Below the pieces are notes generated by a model, which worked only from the letters and a program-made list of their open reading frames with translations, was not told the DNA's origin and made no database searches. Source: Bin55 sp028819195 (GTDB lineage Bacteria; Pseudomonadota; Gammaproteobacteria; Pseudomonadales; Azotimanducaceae). Taken from it: a DNA stretch of 64,000 nucleotides. Made by a program: the position numbers and the translations under genes. Below, one piece after another: positions 8,567-18,124 of the stretch. The stretch spans positions 84,077 to 148,076 of the forward strand of contig JAPPMF010000002.1 of the NCBI GenBank assembly GCA_028819195.1, written 5' to 3'. Every line of letters begins with the position of its first letter. Positions within the stretch are counted from its first letter, which is position 1.

Positions 8567-11206
8567 ATGTCAAACGAATGTAATTTACTTAAGCGTGTGA
8601 TTAGCAAATGGTACGAATTTGTAAAAACTGTTACTTTCTCGATCGGTTTATTCGTTCCGCTTGTCGTTTCGCAGATAATTTTGGCCCAAGCGACGGAAGA
8701 CTGTTATGTTCCGCCCGGAACTACCCCTATTGAAGATCCGACCGTTACTGCGGATCAGGCAGCAGCGGACGAATCTCTGGTTAAAGACTTCACCCTTGAG
8801 GTGAGTGCAACATTCAAAGATTTTTCATCAAACGTTAATGACCTTTCGCAAATCGTCTATTTCGGCTGCGTACTCCGATTAGAGGATAGCGCTTGGAGCT
8901 CAGATACGGTCTATCCGATTATGGTTAGTCCTTTTGGGCGAATAGTTTTTCATACTGAAGATATGTCTTTGTCAGGTAGATTGTTGGATCCGGCGGTTTT
9001 AAGTACGATTTATGTTTCACTAGGAGTCGCTCGTAGTGACATCGCAGACCTTCGGTCGTCCGACCCAGACACTGTGGCAGCTGCGCGGCGGGCGATTATT
9101 GCCTAATTGGCTACTGAGCCGGATGCCGCATTTGATGCCACCCGACCGATACCTGGAGTGCGACCTGGGATTCCGGGGGCAAAGGGATATGTGAGTGCTT
9201 ACGTCGGTCGAACTTTTCGCATTCCATTGTTAGTGATTGGTGGATTTGATTTAACCATTGATCACATTGCTGAAGAAGTCATCGACTATGGGAATCCTAC
9301 TATCACAGCAGAGCAAGTCGTCGATCGACCAACCCTAAAGCAATTTGTTACTGAAGCAGGTAATTATTTTCTCGAAGCACAGGCCGACACGCGCGATGCC
9401 TTGCTAGCTTCCACCGTAAAGGTAGCAATGCGAGATCCAGATGGTCCGTGGCGACACGGTTCCGTTTATATTTACATCTTGGATCTTAGAAGCAATATCT
9501 GTTACATGCACGCCGCAAATCCCAACCGTTGGGAGTTTCGTTCACTGACACCGGTCACTCGGGACGTGGCTAGCGGTGAGTTTATAGTCGAACTGATTGT
9601 TGAAGCGGCGAGAAGTAGTTCGGAGGGAGGTTTCGTCAGATACTATTTTGATGATCCTACCAACGACAGCGACAGTGCCGATTCACCAAAGTTAGCATTT
9701 GCGCGTGAATTCTCCGGCACAATCGAAACCTTTGATGGCAGAGAAATCACGTCGAACTATATCGTCGTCTCGGGGATTTATCTGACTTCACCCGAAGTAG
9801 TGAAAGAACGTCAAAATAGGGTTCTTGCGGCACTACTCCCACAGGTCATGAGAACGATCACTGCTAGTTCGGTCGATGCGATTTCTGATCGATTGCAGTT
9901 CGCTTATTCAAACTCTGACCAATCCTCTGCACTCAATTTGGATGGTAGAGCGATGCTAACAAAACTTCAATCAGTTACCAGAAACAATAGAAATAACGGT
10001 GTATTCGATGGATTCAGGTTAATCGACGACATCAATTTTCATTCTAAACTACCTACTAGTAACGTTAACGGACTCATGAGTGGTTTGACATTTTGGGGAA
10101 ATATTGATCAACGATCGCTTTCCGACGACAACCTACAAGTCCTGGATTACGATGGTAAAGTCAATAGTGTTAATCTTGGAGTCGATCGTGAAATCGGCGA
10201 GAATTTAATAGGAGGTGTGTCGTTCACTCGATCTAGTGCAACGGTGGACTATACGGATCCCGAGCTAGTTTTCGGTGAGTTCTCGATTACGAACTCCTCT
10301 ATCAATCCCTATTTAGGATGGCAGAAACCCGATAGTGGGTTGTTTATGTGGGCTGCGGCAGGTTTTGGCGTCGGTGAAGTTGGCTTTGAGGAGTCGACTA
10401 ACTCACAAGAAAGTGATTTAACGCAAAGAATGATCGCAACTGGTATTCAACAGTCGTTGTATTCGAGCGAAAGTTTCTTACGTGGTGGAACTACAAGCCT
10501 ACAACTAAAAGGTGAGACCGCGGTCACTGAAGCAACGGTGGACGATAATGGCATTCTCGAAGAATTAAGTCTGAGTGCTACCCGCACTCGATTATCGCTG
10601 GAGGGAATGTATTCTCGACAGCTGGCGTCGAATGCCACCCTTACTCCAGCTATTGAGATTGGCTGGCGACACGATGGTGGCGATGGCGATACCGGTGGAG
10701 GTTTCGAGTTGGGAATGGCATTGGGGTATACAACCGGTTGTCTCGCCCTCAAGCTAGACACGCAAACTTTACTCAGTCATTCCGAACTGGATGACTACGA
10801 TGAATGGAAAGTTGGTGGCATGGTTACTTTTCTACCCACGAGTAGCAACTCAGGGTTCTCAATGTCCGCGGGTACTTCTTGGGGTACTCAGCGACCGAAT
10901 GAATTGGCGTTCCAAACCAAGGACTCGATAAACGACTTGCGCACCTTCACAAAACTTGATGATTCGATATTACCAGTGCTCACTTACCACACCGAGTTAC
11001 GGTATGACTTTAAGCAACCTACTGGGTTGGGTTTGTGGACTTTCTATCGAGGTTATGCAAGTACCGATGAACAAAGATCGCTTGAGTTGGGAGCTACTTA
11101 CCGATCCGTTTTAGGAATTGATACTAGTTTGCGCTTGGGTTTTGTAGATCGTCTTGATCAACCGGCGCAGTTTCATATCAAACTCGGTGGTACTATACAC
11201 TGGTGA
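8567..11206 (+). pseudogene. Cache-domain/outer-membrane beta-barrel protein interrupted by in-frame TAA
   Basis: One continuous frame of 880 codons with a single stop, TAA at 9104-9106 (codon 180). The start at ATG 8567 follows GGAGG and gives a signal peptide ending SQIILAQA. A first Cache-like region spans the stop and resumes right after it. A clear Cache-type domain follows, with HGSVYIYILDLRSNICYMHAANP and SNYIVVSGIYL (total about residues 250-410). A linker (LLPQVMRTITASSVDAISDRL) leads into an autotransporter-like beta barrel whose last residue is Trp, the usual outer-membrane C-terminal signal. The second part (TTG 9107 onward, 699 residues) has no signal peptide, so it could not be exported alone. 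The remaining 2.1 kb stays open, so the lesion is recent, or readthrough occurs. A base-call error cannot be excluded. Confidence 0.7.
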
Positions 11207-11363
11207 ACTTACTAATACCGTAATTGGCGGAAATTTCGAAAGAAAGTTCAAATAGTCCGGTAGCACATCGAATCTTAACGCCGAGTTCGAGACTAGGCTT
11301 GCCTTCGCGCGCCTGAGAATTAGTCGCGAAAACTTCATATTCGTATAATTATGTCAATACTGA

Positions 11364-11439
11364 TGCGGGGTGGAGCAGTTGGCAGCTCAATGGGCTCATA
11401 ACCCATAGGTCGGAGGTTCGAATCCTCCCCCCGCTACCA
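11364..11439 (+). tRNA. Initiator tRNA-fMet (anticodon CAT)
   Basis: A 76-base tRNA with encoded CCA. Initiator marks are visible: no Watson-Crick pair at 1-72 (here T1 opposite T72, where E. coli has C1/A72) and three consecutive G-C pairs in the anticodon stem (ATGGG-CTCATAA-CCCAT). It sits upstream of rimP-nusA-infB, as metY does in E. coli. The following 234 bases up to rimP contain no gene that I can see. Confidence 0.96.
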
Positions 11440-11673
11440 TGAAGGTGAAGAAAATAACCTCTTCCGGATAAAAAATTCACCTCGTGTTGCACCTCGCATC
11501 GGAAGGTGGGGGGTGCCAAAAATAGACACCCAATAACGCTACCGTACGAAACTAAATACTCGTACTTTCATAGCGAAATCCCACGTTAATTTGTTGTGGC
11601 TAAGGTGAGCTAGATAGCAACCTTAATCTGTTTACCCGCGCCCTTTACTTTAGGATTAGGAGATTCTCGCTCT

Positions 11674-12132
11674 GTGCGAACTAACTCAACAGGACTAGAA
11701 GAGGTATTGCGACCTACCATCGAAGGACTGGGATATATCATGTGGGGAATCGACTACAACAAGTACAAGAATCGTGCGAGTTTGTGTGTTTACATTGACT
11801 CAAATACTGGCATTACAGTAGACGATTGTGCTCAGGTGAGCAATCAGCTTGAAGGTGTACTTGATGTTGAAGCATTGGTGCCACCAAATTGTACCTTACA
11901 AGTATCGTCTCCAGGTCTAGACCGCATACTTTTTCGTCCCGAACAGTTTGGTGAACGCATTGGGACAGATATTGACGTAAAACTACGCTGGCCCATACGA
12001 GGCCGTTCGCGGGTCCGTGGAAAGTTGACCGCTTGTAACGACACTCACTTCAATATGGAAGTGGAACAAGAAGAATATGAAGTAGAGTTTGCCCAAGTGA
12101 GTCGAGCAAGAGTCGTACCGAATTTGGATTGA
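11674..12132 (+). CDS. rimP: Ribosome maturation factor RimP
   Basis: A 152-residue protein (family about 150) needed for maturation of the 30S subunit. Conserved segments are IEGLGYIMWGIDY, the VYIDSNTGITVDDCAQVSNQ stretch, and the hallmark LQVSSPGLDR followed by a C-terminal SH3-like barrel. The start is GTG 11674, preceded by AGGAG about a dozen bases upstream. It opens the rimP-nusA-infB-rbfA-truB-rpsO-pnp operon; nusA begins ten bases after its stop. Confidence 0.95.
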   Translation: MRTNSTGLEEVLRPTIEGLGYIMWGIDYNKYKNRASLCVYIDSNTGITVDDCAQVSNQLEGVLDVEALVPPNCTLQVSSPGLDRILFRPEQFGERIGTDIDVKLRWPIRGRSRVRGKLTACNDTHFNMEVEQEEYEVEFAQVSRARVVPNLD

Positions 12133-12142
12133 TAAGAAACTT

Positions 12143-13711
12143 ATGAACTTTACCGATATGAAAAACGCAGTGGAATCAGTATCGAATGAGAAACGGGTTC
12201 CTAAAGAAGCGGTATTTGCCGCTATCGAGTTAGCACTAGCAACCGCCACCAAACGGCGAGTTCGTGAAGACGCGAAATTCAGAGTTTCGATTGACTGGAA
12301 CGAATCTAAATGTGAAACCTTTAGGGTCTGGACTGTCGTCGATCCCGAATTAATGGGAGAGAACCAATCTGAAGAGGACGCGGAAGATTTAACAAGTGAA
12401 CTAGATTGGAAAAATCAAGAGTTCAATCCTGATGCACATCTGACTCTCGAACAAGCACAAGAAAGGCAACCGTCGTTGAAACTAGGCGATGAATGGGAAG
12501 AGCCCTGGCCGAGTATTGATCAAGGTCGGATCATGGCGCAGATTGTGAAACAAGTGATAGCCCAAAAACTACGTGAAGCCGAACGTAATCGCGTCGCTGA
12601 AGAGTACCGAGATTCGGTCGGTAAACTGGTGAGTGGTACCGTTAAACGCCAAGGACGAGAAAATCTTATCTTGGAACTTGGTGGTAGTGTTGAAGGAATC
12701 ATACACAAGGACAATTTGATTCAACGACAACACCATCGAGTAAATGATCGCGTCCAAGCCTATCTACTCAAGATTGAATCCGAAAACAAAGGACCTCTGC
12801 TCACTTTGTCGCGTACGTGTAAGGAAATGTTGGTAGAACTTTTTAAGAAGGAAGTACCAGAGATTGCTGAAGACGTGATTGAAATCCGCGCCGTTGCGCG
12901 CATTCCAGGGCAGCGTGCCAAGATTGCCGTTACGACGAACGATGGTCGGATCGATGCGGTAGGAGCGTGTGTAGGTATGCGTGGTTCTCGGGTACAAGCA
13001 GTTTCGTCTGAATTGGAAAACGAGCGAATTGATGTGCTGCAATGGTCGGCCGACCCAGCGCAATTAGTTGCAAACGCGATGAGTCCTGCCGTTATCGAAC
13101 AAATTATCAAAGATGAAGATTTACATTCGATGGACGTTCTGGTTCGTCCCGAACATCATGCAACTGCGATCGGTTCGAATGGCGAGAACGTACGGTTAGC
13201 AAGTGAACTAACCGGTTGGAAATTGAATATTCGCAGCTATGACGAGGTGATTAAAGAGCAGGAAGAACGAGAAAATTTGCTGATGCAGACGTTCATGGAA
13301 CGATTACAGGTCGACGAAGATTTAGCTCAAGTATTGCTCGAAGAGAACTTCAACTCGTTAGAGGAGATTGCGTATTGTGAAATCGAAGAAATGCTCTCGA
13401 TTGAAGGATTCAATGAAGAGTTAGTCGCGGTTCTTCGAGATCGTGCTACTGCAGCTGTCGAAGAAGATGCTGCTTCTGGTGTAGTCGATGATTCGCAAGC
13501 ACGAGCACCAAGCGTAGATTTGATCAATCTGGAAGGCATGACCGACTCATTGGCGTGGCGACTTGCGGCCGAAGGAGTACGAACGGTAGAAGATCTTGCC
13601 GATCAAGCTATTCCAGATATCTTGGATATGGAAATCGGCGTTAGTGCAGAACTGGCCGGTCAACTCATCATGACGGCGCGCTCACCGATGTTTGCTGACT
13701 CCAAGAAGTAG
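12143..13711 (+). CDS. nusA: Transcription termination/antitermination factor NusA
   Basis: A 522-residue protein, somewhat longer than the 495 of E. coli. It binds RNA polymerase and nascent RNA, modulates pausing and termination, and takes part in rRNA antitermination at boxA sites such as those in the rrn operon of this window. Domains: an N-terminal RNAP-binding domain (residues 1-130), S1 (around GTVKRQGRENLILELGG), two KH domains (ACVGMRGSRVQAVSSEL; ATAIGSNGENVRLASELTG), then two acidic repeats with helix-hairpin-helix character at the C-terminus (from about residue 365). The gene order is standard. Confidence 0.97.
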   Translation: MNFTDMKNAVESVSNEKRVPKEAVFAAIELALATATKRRVREDAKFRVSIDWNESKCETFRVWTVVDPELMGENQSEEDAEDLTSELDWKNQEFNPDAHLTLEQAQERQPSLKLGDEWEEPWPSIDQGRIMAQIVKQVIAQKLREAERNRVAEEYRDSVGKLVSGTVKRQGRENLILELGGSVEGIIHKDNLIQRQHHRVNDRVQAYLLKIESENKGPLLTLSRTCKEMLVELFKKEVPEIAEDVIEIRAVARIPGQRAKIAVTTNDGRIDAVGACVGMRGSRVQAVSSELENERIDVLQWSADPAQLVANAMSPAVIEQIIKDEDLHSMDVLVRPEHHATAIGSNGENVRLASELTGWKLNIRSYDEVIKEQEERENLLMQTFMERLQVDEDLAQVLLEENFNSLEEIAYCEIEEMLSIEGFNEELVAVLRDRATAAVEEDAASGVVDDSQARAPSVDLINLEGMTDSLAWRLAAEGVRTVEDLADQAIPDILDMEIGVSAELAGQLIMTARSPMFADSKK

Positions 13712-13754
13712 TTTTAGGTTGCTCGACGACTAGAAAGCATTAATCGATAGAGAC

Positions 13755-16475
13755 ATGGCGAACCCAGGGAAAGATACCGTAGTAGAAGTTGCAAAGCGAC
13801 TACAGTACGATGTCGATAAACTATTAGAACTGATAGCAGCGGCTGGCTTACCGCAAAATTCTGGTACTGACGTGTTCACGAACGACGACATGCGTACGTT
13901 AAAGGATTACATGTCAGCTAACCCAACTCAGCCCACTCTAACACGTACGACTTTAGGCGTTGCTCGTAATCAACCAGCGGGCGAAAAATCAAATGCTCCA
14001 CCCAGTGGTACCCTGCGTACTGGTGGGACGTTGAGTATTTCGCGCAAGGCAAACTCAACGGTAAAAGTGGCGACAGTCAAGCGGCGCCGTCTAGTCAAGC
14101 CAACAATGGGACAAGCAGCAGATACCGAAAAAACATCGGACACTGCCAAGACTAAAAAACAGAAACCAACAACTCCAGTCGACGATACTGAAACCAAGCA
14201 TTTGGATGTTGCTGATACAGCGACGGCAAAAACTACCGACGAAAGTACCCAATCACAGCTCGAACTGGAAAAACAACGTATTCATTCTGATGAAGAAAAA
14301 CGCCAGTTAGGCGAGGATCAGGTACGGCGCGATAAAGAAAAACGTGATGAAGACACCCGTAAACGGCAAGAAGCAGAGGACAAGAAACGAACCTTAAAAG
14401 CTGAACGCAAGGCTAAGAAAGAAGAAGCGAAAGAAGCCGCTAAAAAAGAGTCTGAACGACTTCGTCGGGAAGCAGTAGAGGCGGTTGTAGCAGCTGAAGC
14501 TGAAGTAATTTCGGCCGAAAAACCTGGAGCTAAACGGTCCCGTGAAGAAAAAACTAAGGGTTTCCAGAAAGGTACACTAAAAGGGCATTCAATTGTCTCC
14601 GGTCGACGAAAAGGTGGTGCCGGTCGCGGCCAAGGTTCCTTAGGTGTACGCCGGCGCAAACGAACACCGGCGCTCGATGTGGAAAAACATGGTGGAGAAT
14701 TTTCTCGACCAGTCGAAAAAATCATACACGATGTCGAGGTGGGTGATGGAGTCACCGTCGGCGAACTAGCCCGGCGCATGTCGGTCAAAGCCGGTGAAGT
14801 GATCAAGACTCTCATGACAATGGGTGAGTTAGTCACGATCAACGAAACACTTGATCAAGATACTGCTGTTCTTGTGGTCGAAGAAATGGGACATCGAGTC
14901 AAATTAGTGTCTAGTGATCCAATGGAGGAAGAACTCGAGTTAGCACAAACTAAGGAAGGAGTCGAGGAACCACGACCACCGGTAGTAACAGTTATGGGTC
15001 ACGTCGATCATGGAAAGACTTCATTGTTAGACTACATTCGTGAAACTCATGTTGTGAACGAGGAACACGGTGGTATTACACAGCATATTGGTGCTTATCA
15101 CGTTGTAACCGAAGAGGGTGCATTTACGTTCCTGGATACGCCTGGTCATGCACTGTTTTCTTCGATGCGAGCTCGCGGGGCAAATGCCACGGATATCGTG
15201 GTTTTGGTTTGTGCGGCCGACGACGGTGTGATGCCACAGACACAAGAAGCCGTACAACATGCTCAAGCTGCTAAAGTTCCAATCATTGTGGCGATCAACA
15301 AGATGGATAAAGAAGGGGCTGACTCGGAGAGTGTAAAGACTGAACTGAGTAACATCGGGGTTACTCCGGATGACTGGGGTGGTGACTCTCCGTTCGTACA
15401 AGTTTCAGCGAAAACTGGCGATGGTATCAAAGATTTATTGAGTGCGATCGCGCTGGTGTCCGAATTATCAGAACTCACTGCAGTGAACGAAGGTCCAGCG
15501 AGTGGTATTGTGATTGAAAGTAAATTAGATCGTGGTAAAGGACCGGTCGCGAGCCTGCTTGTACAAAACGGCAAATTGCAGAAGGGCGATATCATTCTTG
15601 CGGGTGAATGCTTCGGTAAAGTTCGGTCCCTTGTCACGGATCAAGGTTCAGTCGTTTCCTCCGCACAGCCATCAATGCCTGTGGAGATACTTGGGTTGAA
15701 TGGCGTACCGGTCGCGGGCGATAAGTTCAATGTCACGCATGATGAAAAACGAGCGCGCCAACTTGCCGTATCACGCGCGTCGAAGCAACAGAAGAGAATC
15801 AATTCCTTACAACAATCTAAGCGTTTAGAAAATATGTTCGCTGGACTGGGTAAGGGTGAGAAACGAATCTTGAAAATTATCGTAAAAACCGATGTACGCG
15901 GCACCTTGGAAGCTATCACACAAGCTTGTTCTGAAATCGGCAATGATGAGGTAGCAGTACAGATCTTAGGTTCCAGCGTCGGTGGCATCACAGAATCCGA
16001 CGCTAACTTAGCACTCACTTATGATGCAATGATCTTTGGATTCAACGTACGTCTTGATAACTCGGCTAAGAAAGTTGTGGAGAAACATGACATTAGTGTG
16101 CGGTATTACAACATTGTTTACGAACTCTTGGAAGACGTTAAAAAGATCCTTGAAGAAATGTTGGTACCGGATGTGCGGGAAGAAATTGTTGGTACGGCTG
16201 AGGTTCGAGATGTGTTCCATTCGCCGCGCTTCGGTCAAATTGCTGGATGTCGAGTCGTCGAAGGTACAGTATTTCGTAACAAGAAAATTCGTGTCCTACG
16301 CGACAGTACGGTGATTTATGAAGGCGAACTCGAATCTTTACGACGCTTCAAGGATGATGTCAATGAAGTGAAGAATGGACTTGAGTGTGGTATCGGAGTA
16401 AGGAATTACAACGATGTCCGTGAAGGTGACCGCATTGAAGTATTCGATGCGCGTGAAATTGCTCGAGCGTTGTAG
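13755..16475 (+). CDS. infB: Translation initiation factor IF-2
   Basis: A 906-residue GTPase that brings initiator tRNA to the 30S subunit and promotes subunit joining. Layout: an N-terminal IF2 domain (VVEVAKRLQYDVDKLLELI), a long low-complexity charged linker rich in Lys, Glu, Arg and Ala (about residues 70-290), the IF2_N2 domain, then the G domain with GHVDHGKT (near 15000), switch II DTPGHALFSSMRARGA (the family consensus is closer to DTPGHAAFTAMRARGA), and NKMD. Domains II, III and the fMet-tRNA-binding domain complete it. The stop overlaps the rbfA GTG by one base. Confidence 0.97.
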   Translation: MANPGKDTVVEVAKRLQYDVDKLLELIAAAGLPQNSGTDVFTNDDMRTLKDYMSANPTQPTLTRTTLGVARNQPAGEKSNAPPSGTLRTGGTLSISRKANSTVKVATVKRRRLVKPTMGQAADTEKTSDTAKTKKQKPTTPVDDTETKHLDVADTATAKTTDESTQSQLELEKQRIHSDEEKRQLGEDQVRRDKEKRDEDTRKRQEAEDKKRTLKAERKAKKEEAKEAAKKESERLRREAVEAVVAAEAEVISAEKPGAKRSREEKTKGFQKGTLKGHSIVSGRRKGGAGRGQGSLGVRRRKRTPALDVEKHGGEFSRPVEKIIHDVEVGDGVTVGELARRMSVKAGEVIKTLMTMGELVTINETLDQDTAVLVVEEMGHRVKLVSSDPMEEELELAQTKEGVEEPRPPVVTVMGHVDHGKTSLLDYIRETHVVNEEHGGITQHIGAYHVVTEEGAFTFLDTPGHALFSSMRARGANATDIVVLVCAADDGVMPQTQEAVQHAQAAKVPIIVAINKMDKEGADSESVKTELSNIGVTPDDWGGDSPFVQVSAKTGDGIKDLLSAIALVSELSELTAVNEGPASGIVIESKLDRGKGPVASLLVQNGKLQKGDIILAGECFGKVRSLVTDQGSVVSSAQPSMPVEILGLNGVPVAGDKFNVTHDEKRARQLAVSRASKQQKRINSLQQSKRLENMFAGLGKGEKRILKIIVKTDVRGTLEAITQACSEIGNDEVAVQILGSSVGGITESDANLALTYDAMIFGFNVRLDNSAKKVVEKHDISVRYYNIVYELLEDVKKILEEMLVPDVREEIVGTAEVRDVFHSPRFGQIAGCRVVEGTVFRNKKIRVLRDSTVIYEGELESLRRFKDDVNEVKNGLECGIGVRNYNDVREGDRIEVFDAREIARAL

Positions 16476-16888
16476 TGAGACGAGTACGAGTACTCAATCG
16501 TGCACAGTCATTTGGGCGCGAGCAACGTGTGGCGGAGTTTTTACGCCGCGAGCTAGGTGATTTGATTCGTACCAAAATGCGCGATCCGCGAATTGACACA
16601 CGGAATATTTTGTTAAACGATGTGCGCGTCTCACGCGATTTACGTTTTGCCGATATTTATCTACGAGATTGTGATCCTGATAGTCCGCAACCGGAGGTAC
16701 TGATCGAGGTATTTCAAAAAGCAGCTGGCTTTTTACGTACGGAACTTTCGCAACGGCACTCTATGCGCCACACACCGGAGTTACGTTTCATCTATGACTC
16801 TTTAGAAGAACAAGGTAGTACGATCGATAGTTTGATCGATAGAGCCGTCGATATTGAAACTCACACGGAACAGAGTGCTTGTGACTAA
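16475..16888 (+). CDS. rbfA: 30S ribosome-binding factor RbfA
   Basis: A 137-residue single KH-domain protein (family about 120-135) that binds immature 30S subunits and helps 16S 5'-end maturation and cold adaptation. Recognisable are RVAEFLRRELGDLIRTKMRDPR, VRVSRDLRFADIYL and the C-terminal PELRFIYDSLEEQGSTIDSLI. It starts with GTG overlapping the infB TAG by one base and ends inside the truB start region, so all three genes are translationally coupled. Confidence 0.95.
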   Translation: MRRVRVLNRAQSFGREQRVAEFLRRELGDLIRTKMRDPRIDTRNILLNDVRVSRDLRFADIYLRDCDPDSPQPEVLIEVFQKAAGFLRTELSQRHSMRHTPELRFIYDSLEEQGSTIDSLIDRAVDIETHTEQSACD

Positions 16889-17798
16889 GCGACGCAGACG
16901 AGGGCAAGATATTGACGGTGTCTTAGTGCTGGACAAACCCTCGGGATTGACTTCCAACGATAGTCTACAGCGTGTGAAACGGTTATTTGACGCCCGTAAA
17001 GTCGGTCACACAGGAAGTTTGGATACTTTAGCGACTGGAGTTCTCCCTTTGTGCTTTGGCGAAGCAACTAAGTTTTCGCGATTTCTATTGAATGCCGATA
17101 AATCCTATCACGTGCACTCAATCTTGGGGATAGCAACGAATACAGGCGATGCTGATGGAGAGGTTGTACAACGTAGTGAAACTAGCCACATACAACACGA
17201 AGACTTGGAAAATGCATTAGTTGGATTTCGCGGTAGTTTCGACCAAACTCCACCCATGTTCTCAGCGATCAAGCGCAATGGTCAGCCGTTGTATAAATTA
17301 GCGCGGAAAGGAGTTGAAGTTCCTCGTCAAGCACGTCCAGTAACAGTTAACAAAAATACATTGACTCACTTCGAGAATCCTCACTTTCAACTTGATATTC
17401 AATGTAGTAAGGGTACCTATATCCGGACGATTGTGGATGATATTGGGAAGAACTTAGGAGTTGGCGCGCACGTTACAGCTTTACGGCGCCGTTCGGTTGG
17501 AACGTTCGATGAGACAAAACTCGTTTCGATTGAAGAATTGGAATCAGCTAAAGAGCAAGGAACCTTAAAGTCATTGCTACTACCTATTTCAAGTGTGGTC
17601 GAAGAGTGGCCAGCAATATTTGTGGCCGGTCCAACTGCGTACAACGTAAGGCATGGACAACCGGTACGAGTACGCCAAACACCAGCCGAGGGATGGGTCA
17701 AGTTGTGCGAAACCGTAGGGGATTCTCGAGTACGATTTTTAGGTATTGGTGAGGTTCTTGACGACGGTCGAGTCGCGCCGCGACGATTGCTAGCTTGA
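16881..17798 (+). CDS. truB: tRNA pseudouridine-55 synthase TruB
   Basis: Makes the universal pseudouridine 55 in the T-loop of tRNAs. Motifs: GVLVLDKPSGLTSN, the catalytic Asp in HTGSLDTLATGVLPLCFGEAT, PPMFSAIKRNGQPLYKLAR, CSKGTYIRTIVDDIG, and a C-terminal PUA-like part. The frame is open from TTG 16854, but GTG 16881 (or 16875) just inside the rbfA end gives an N-terminus matching relatives (a short basic stretch, then DIDGVLVLDK). I chose GTG 16881. It is the fifth gene of the rimP-pnp operon. Confidence 0.93.
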   Translation: MTKRRRRGQDIDGVLVLDKPSGLTSNDSLQRVKRLFDARKVGHTGSLDTLATGVLPLCFGEATKFSRFLLNADKSYHVHSILGIATNTGDADGEVVQRSETSHIQHEDLENALVGFRGSFDQTPPMFSAIKRNGQPLYKLARKGVEVPRQARPVTVNKNTLTHFENPHFQLDIQCSKGTYIRTIVDDIGKNLGVGAHVTALRRRSVGTFDETKLVSIEELESAKEQGTLKSLLLPISSVVEEWPAIFVAGPTAYNVRHGQPVRVRQTPAEGWVKLCETVGDSRVRFLGIGEVLDDGRVAPRRLLA

Positions 17799-17832
17799 AC
17801 ACAAAACAGAACAAATTTCACGGAGAATTTAT

Positions 17833-18102
17833 ATGGCACTAAGTGCAGAACAAAAAGGGGAACTTGTTGCCGAGTACAAGATAAATGAAAAAGATACCGG
17901 GTCACCTGAGGTTCAGGTTGCTTTGTTAACCAAAAACATTGAGGAGATCCAGTCACATTTGAAGGTACATGCGGGCGACAAACACTCACGTAGAGGTCTA
18001 CAGAATATGGTTGCGCAACGGCGCAAGATGCTGGACTATCTCAAGTCGAAAGATCTCAATCGCTATACACAATTGATTTCAAAACTAGGGATCAGACGTT
18101 AA
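17833..18102 (+). CDS. rpsO: 30S ribosomal protein S15
   Basis: Exactly 89 residues, the standard size. S15 binds the 16S central domain (h20/h22 junction) early in 30S assembly and in E. coli also represses its own mRNA. The signature runs from GSPEVQVALLTKNIEEIQSHLK to DKHSRRGLQNMVAQRRKMLDYL and the end LISKLGIRR. A good GGAG Shine-Dalgarno precedes the ATG. pnp follows 22 bases later, as in most gammaproteobacteria. Confidence 0.98.
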   Translation: MALSAEQKGELVAEYKINEKDTGSPEVQVALLTKNIEEIQSHLKVHAGDKHSRRGLQNMVAQRRKMLDYLKSKDLNRYTQLISKLGIRR

Positions 18103-18124
18103 AAAACAATAGAAGGGGAATACA

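Noticed and set aside
9095..9115. Programmed stop-codon recoding at the TAA of the Cache/barrel gene
   Set aside because: TAA with a following T is a poor readthrough context, no recoding structure was seen, and TAA ends normal genes here (sfsA, rbfA). A nonsense mutation is simpler; kept as a finding with that caveat.
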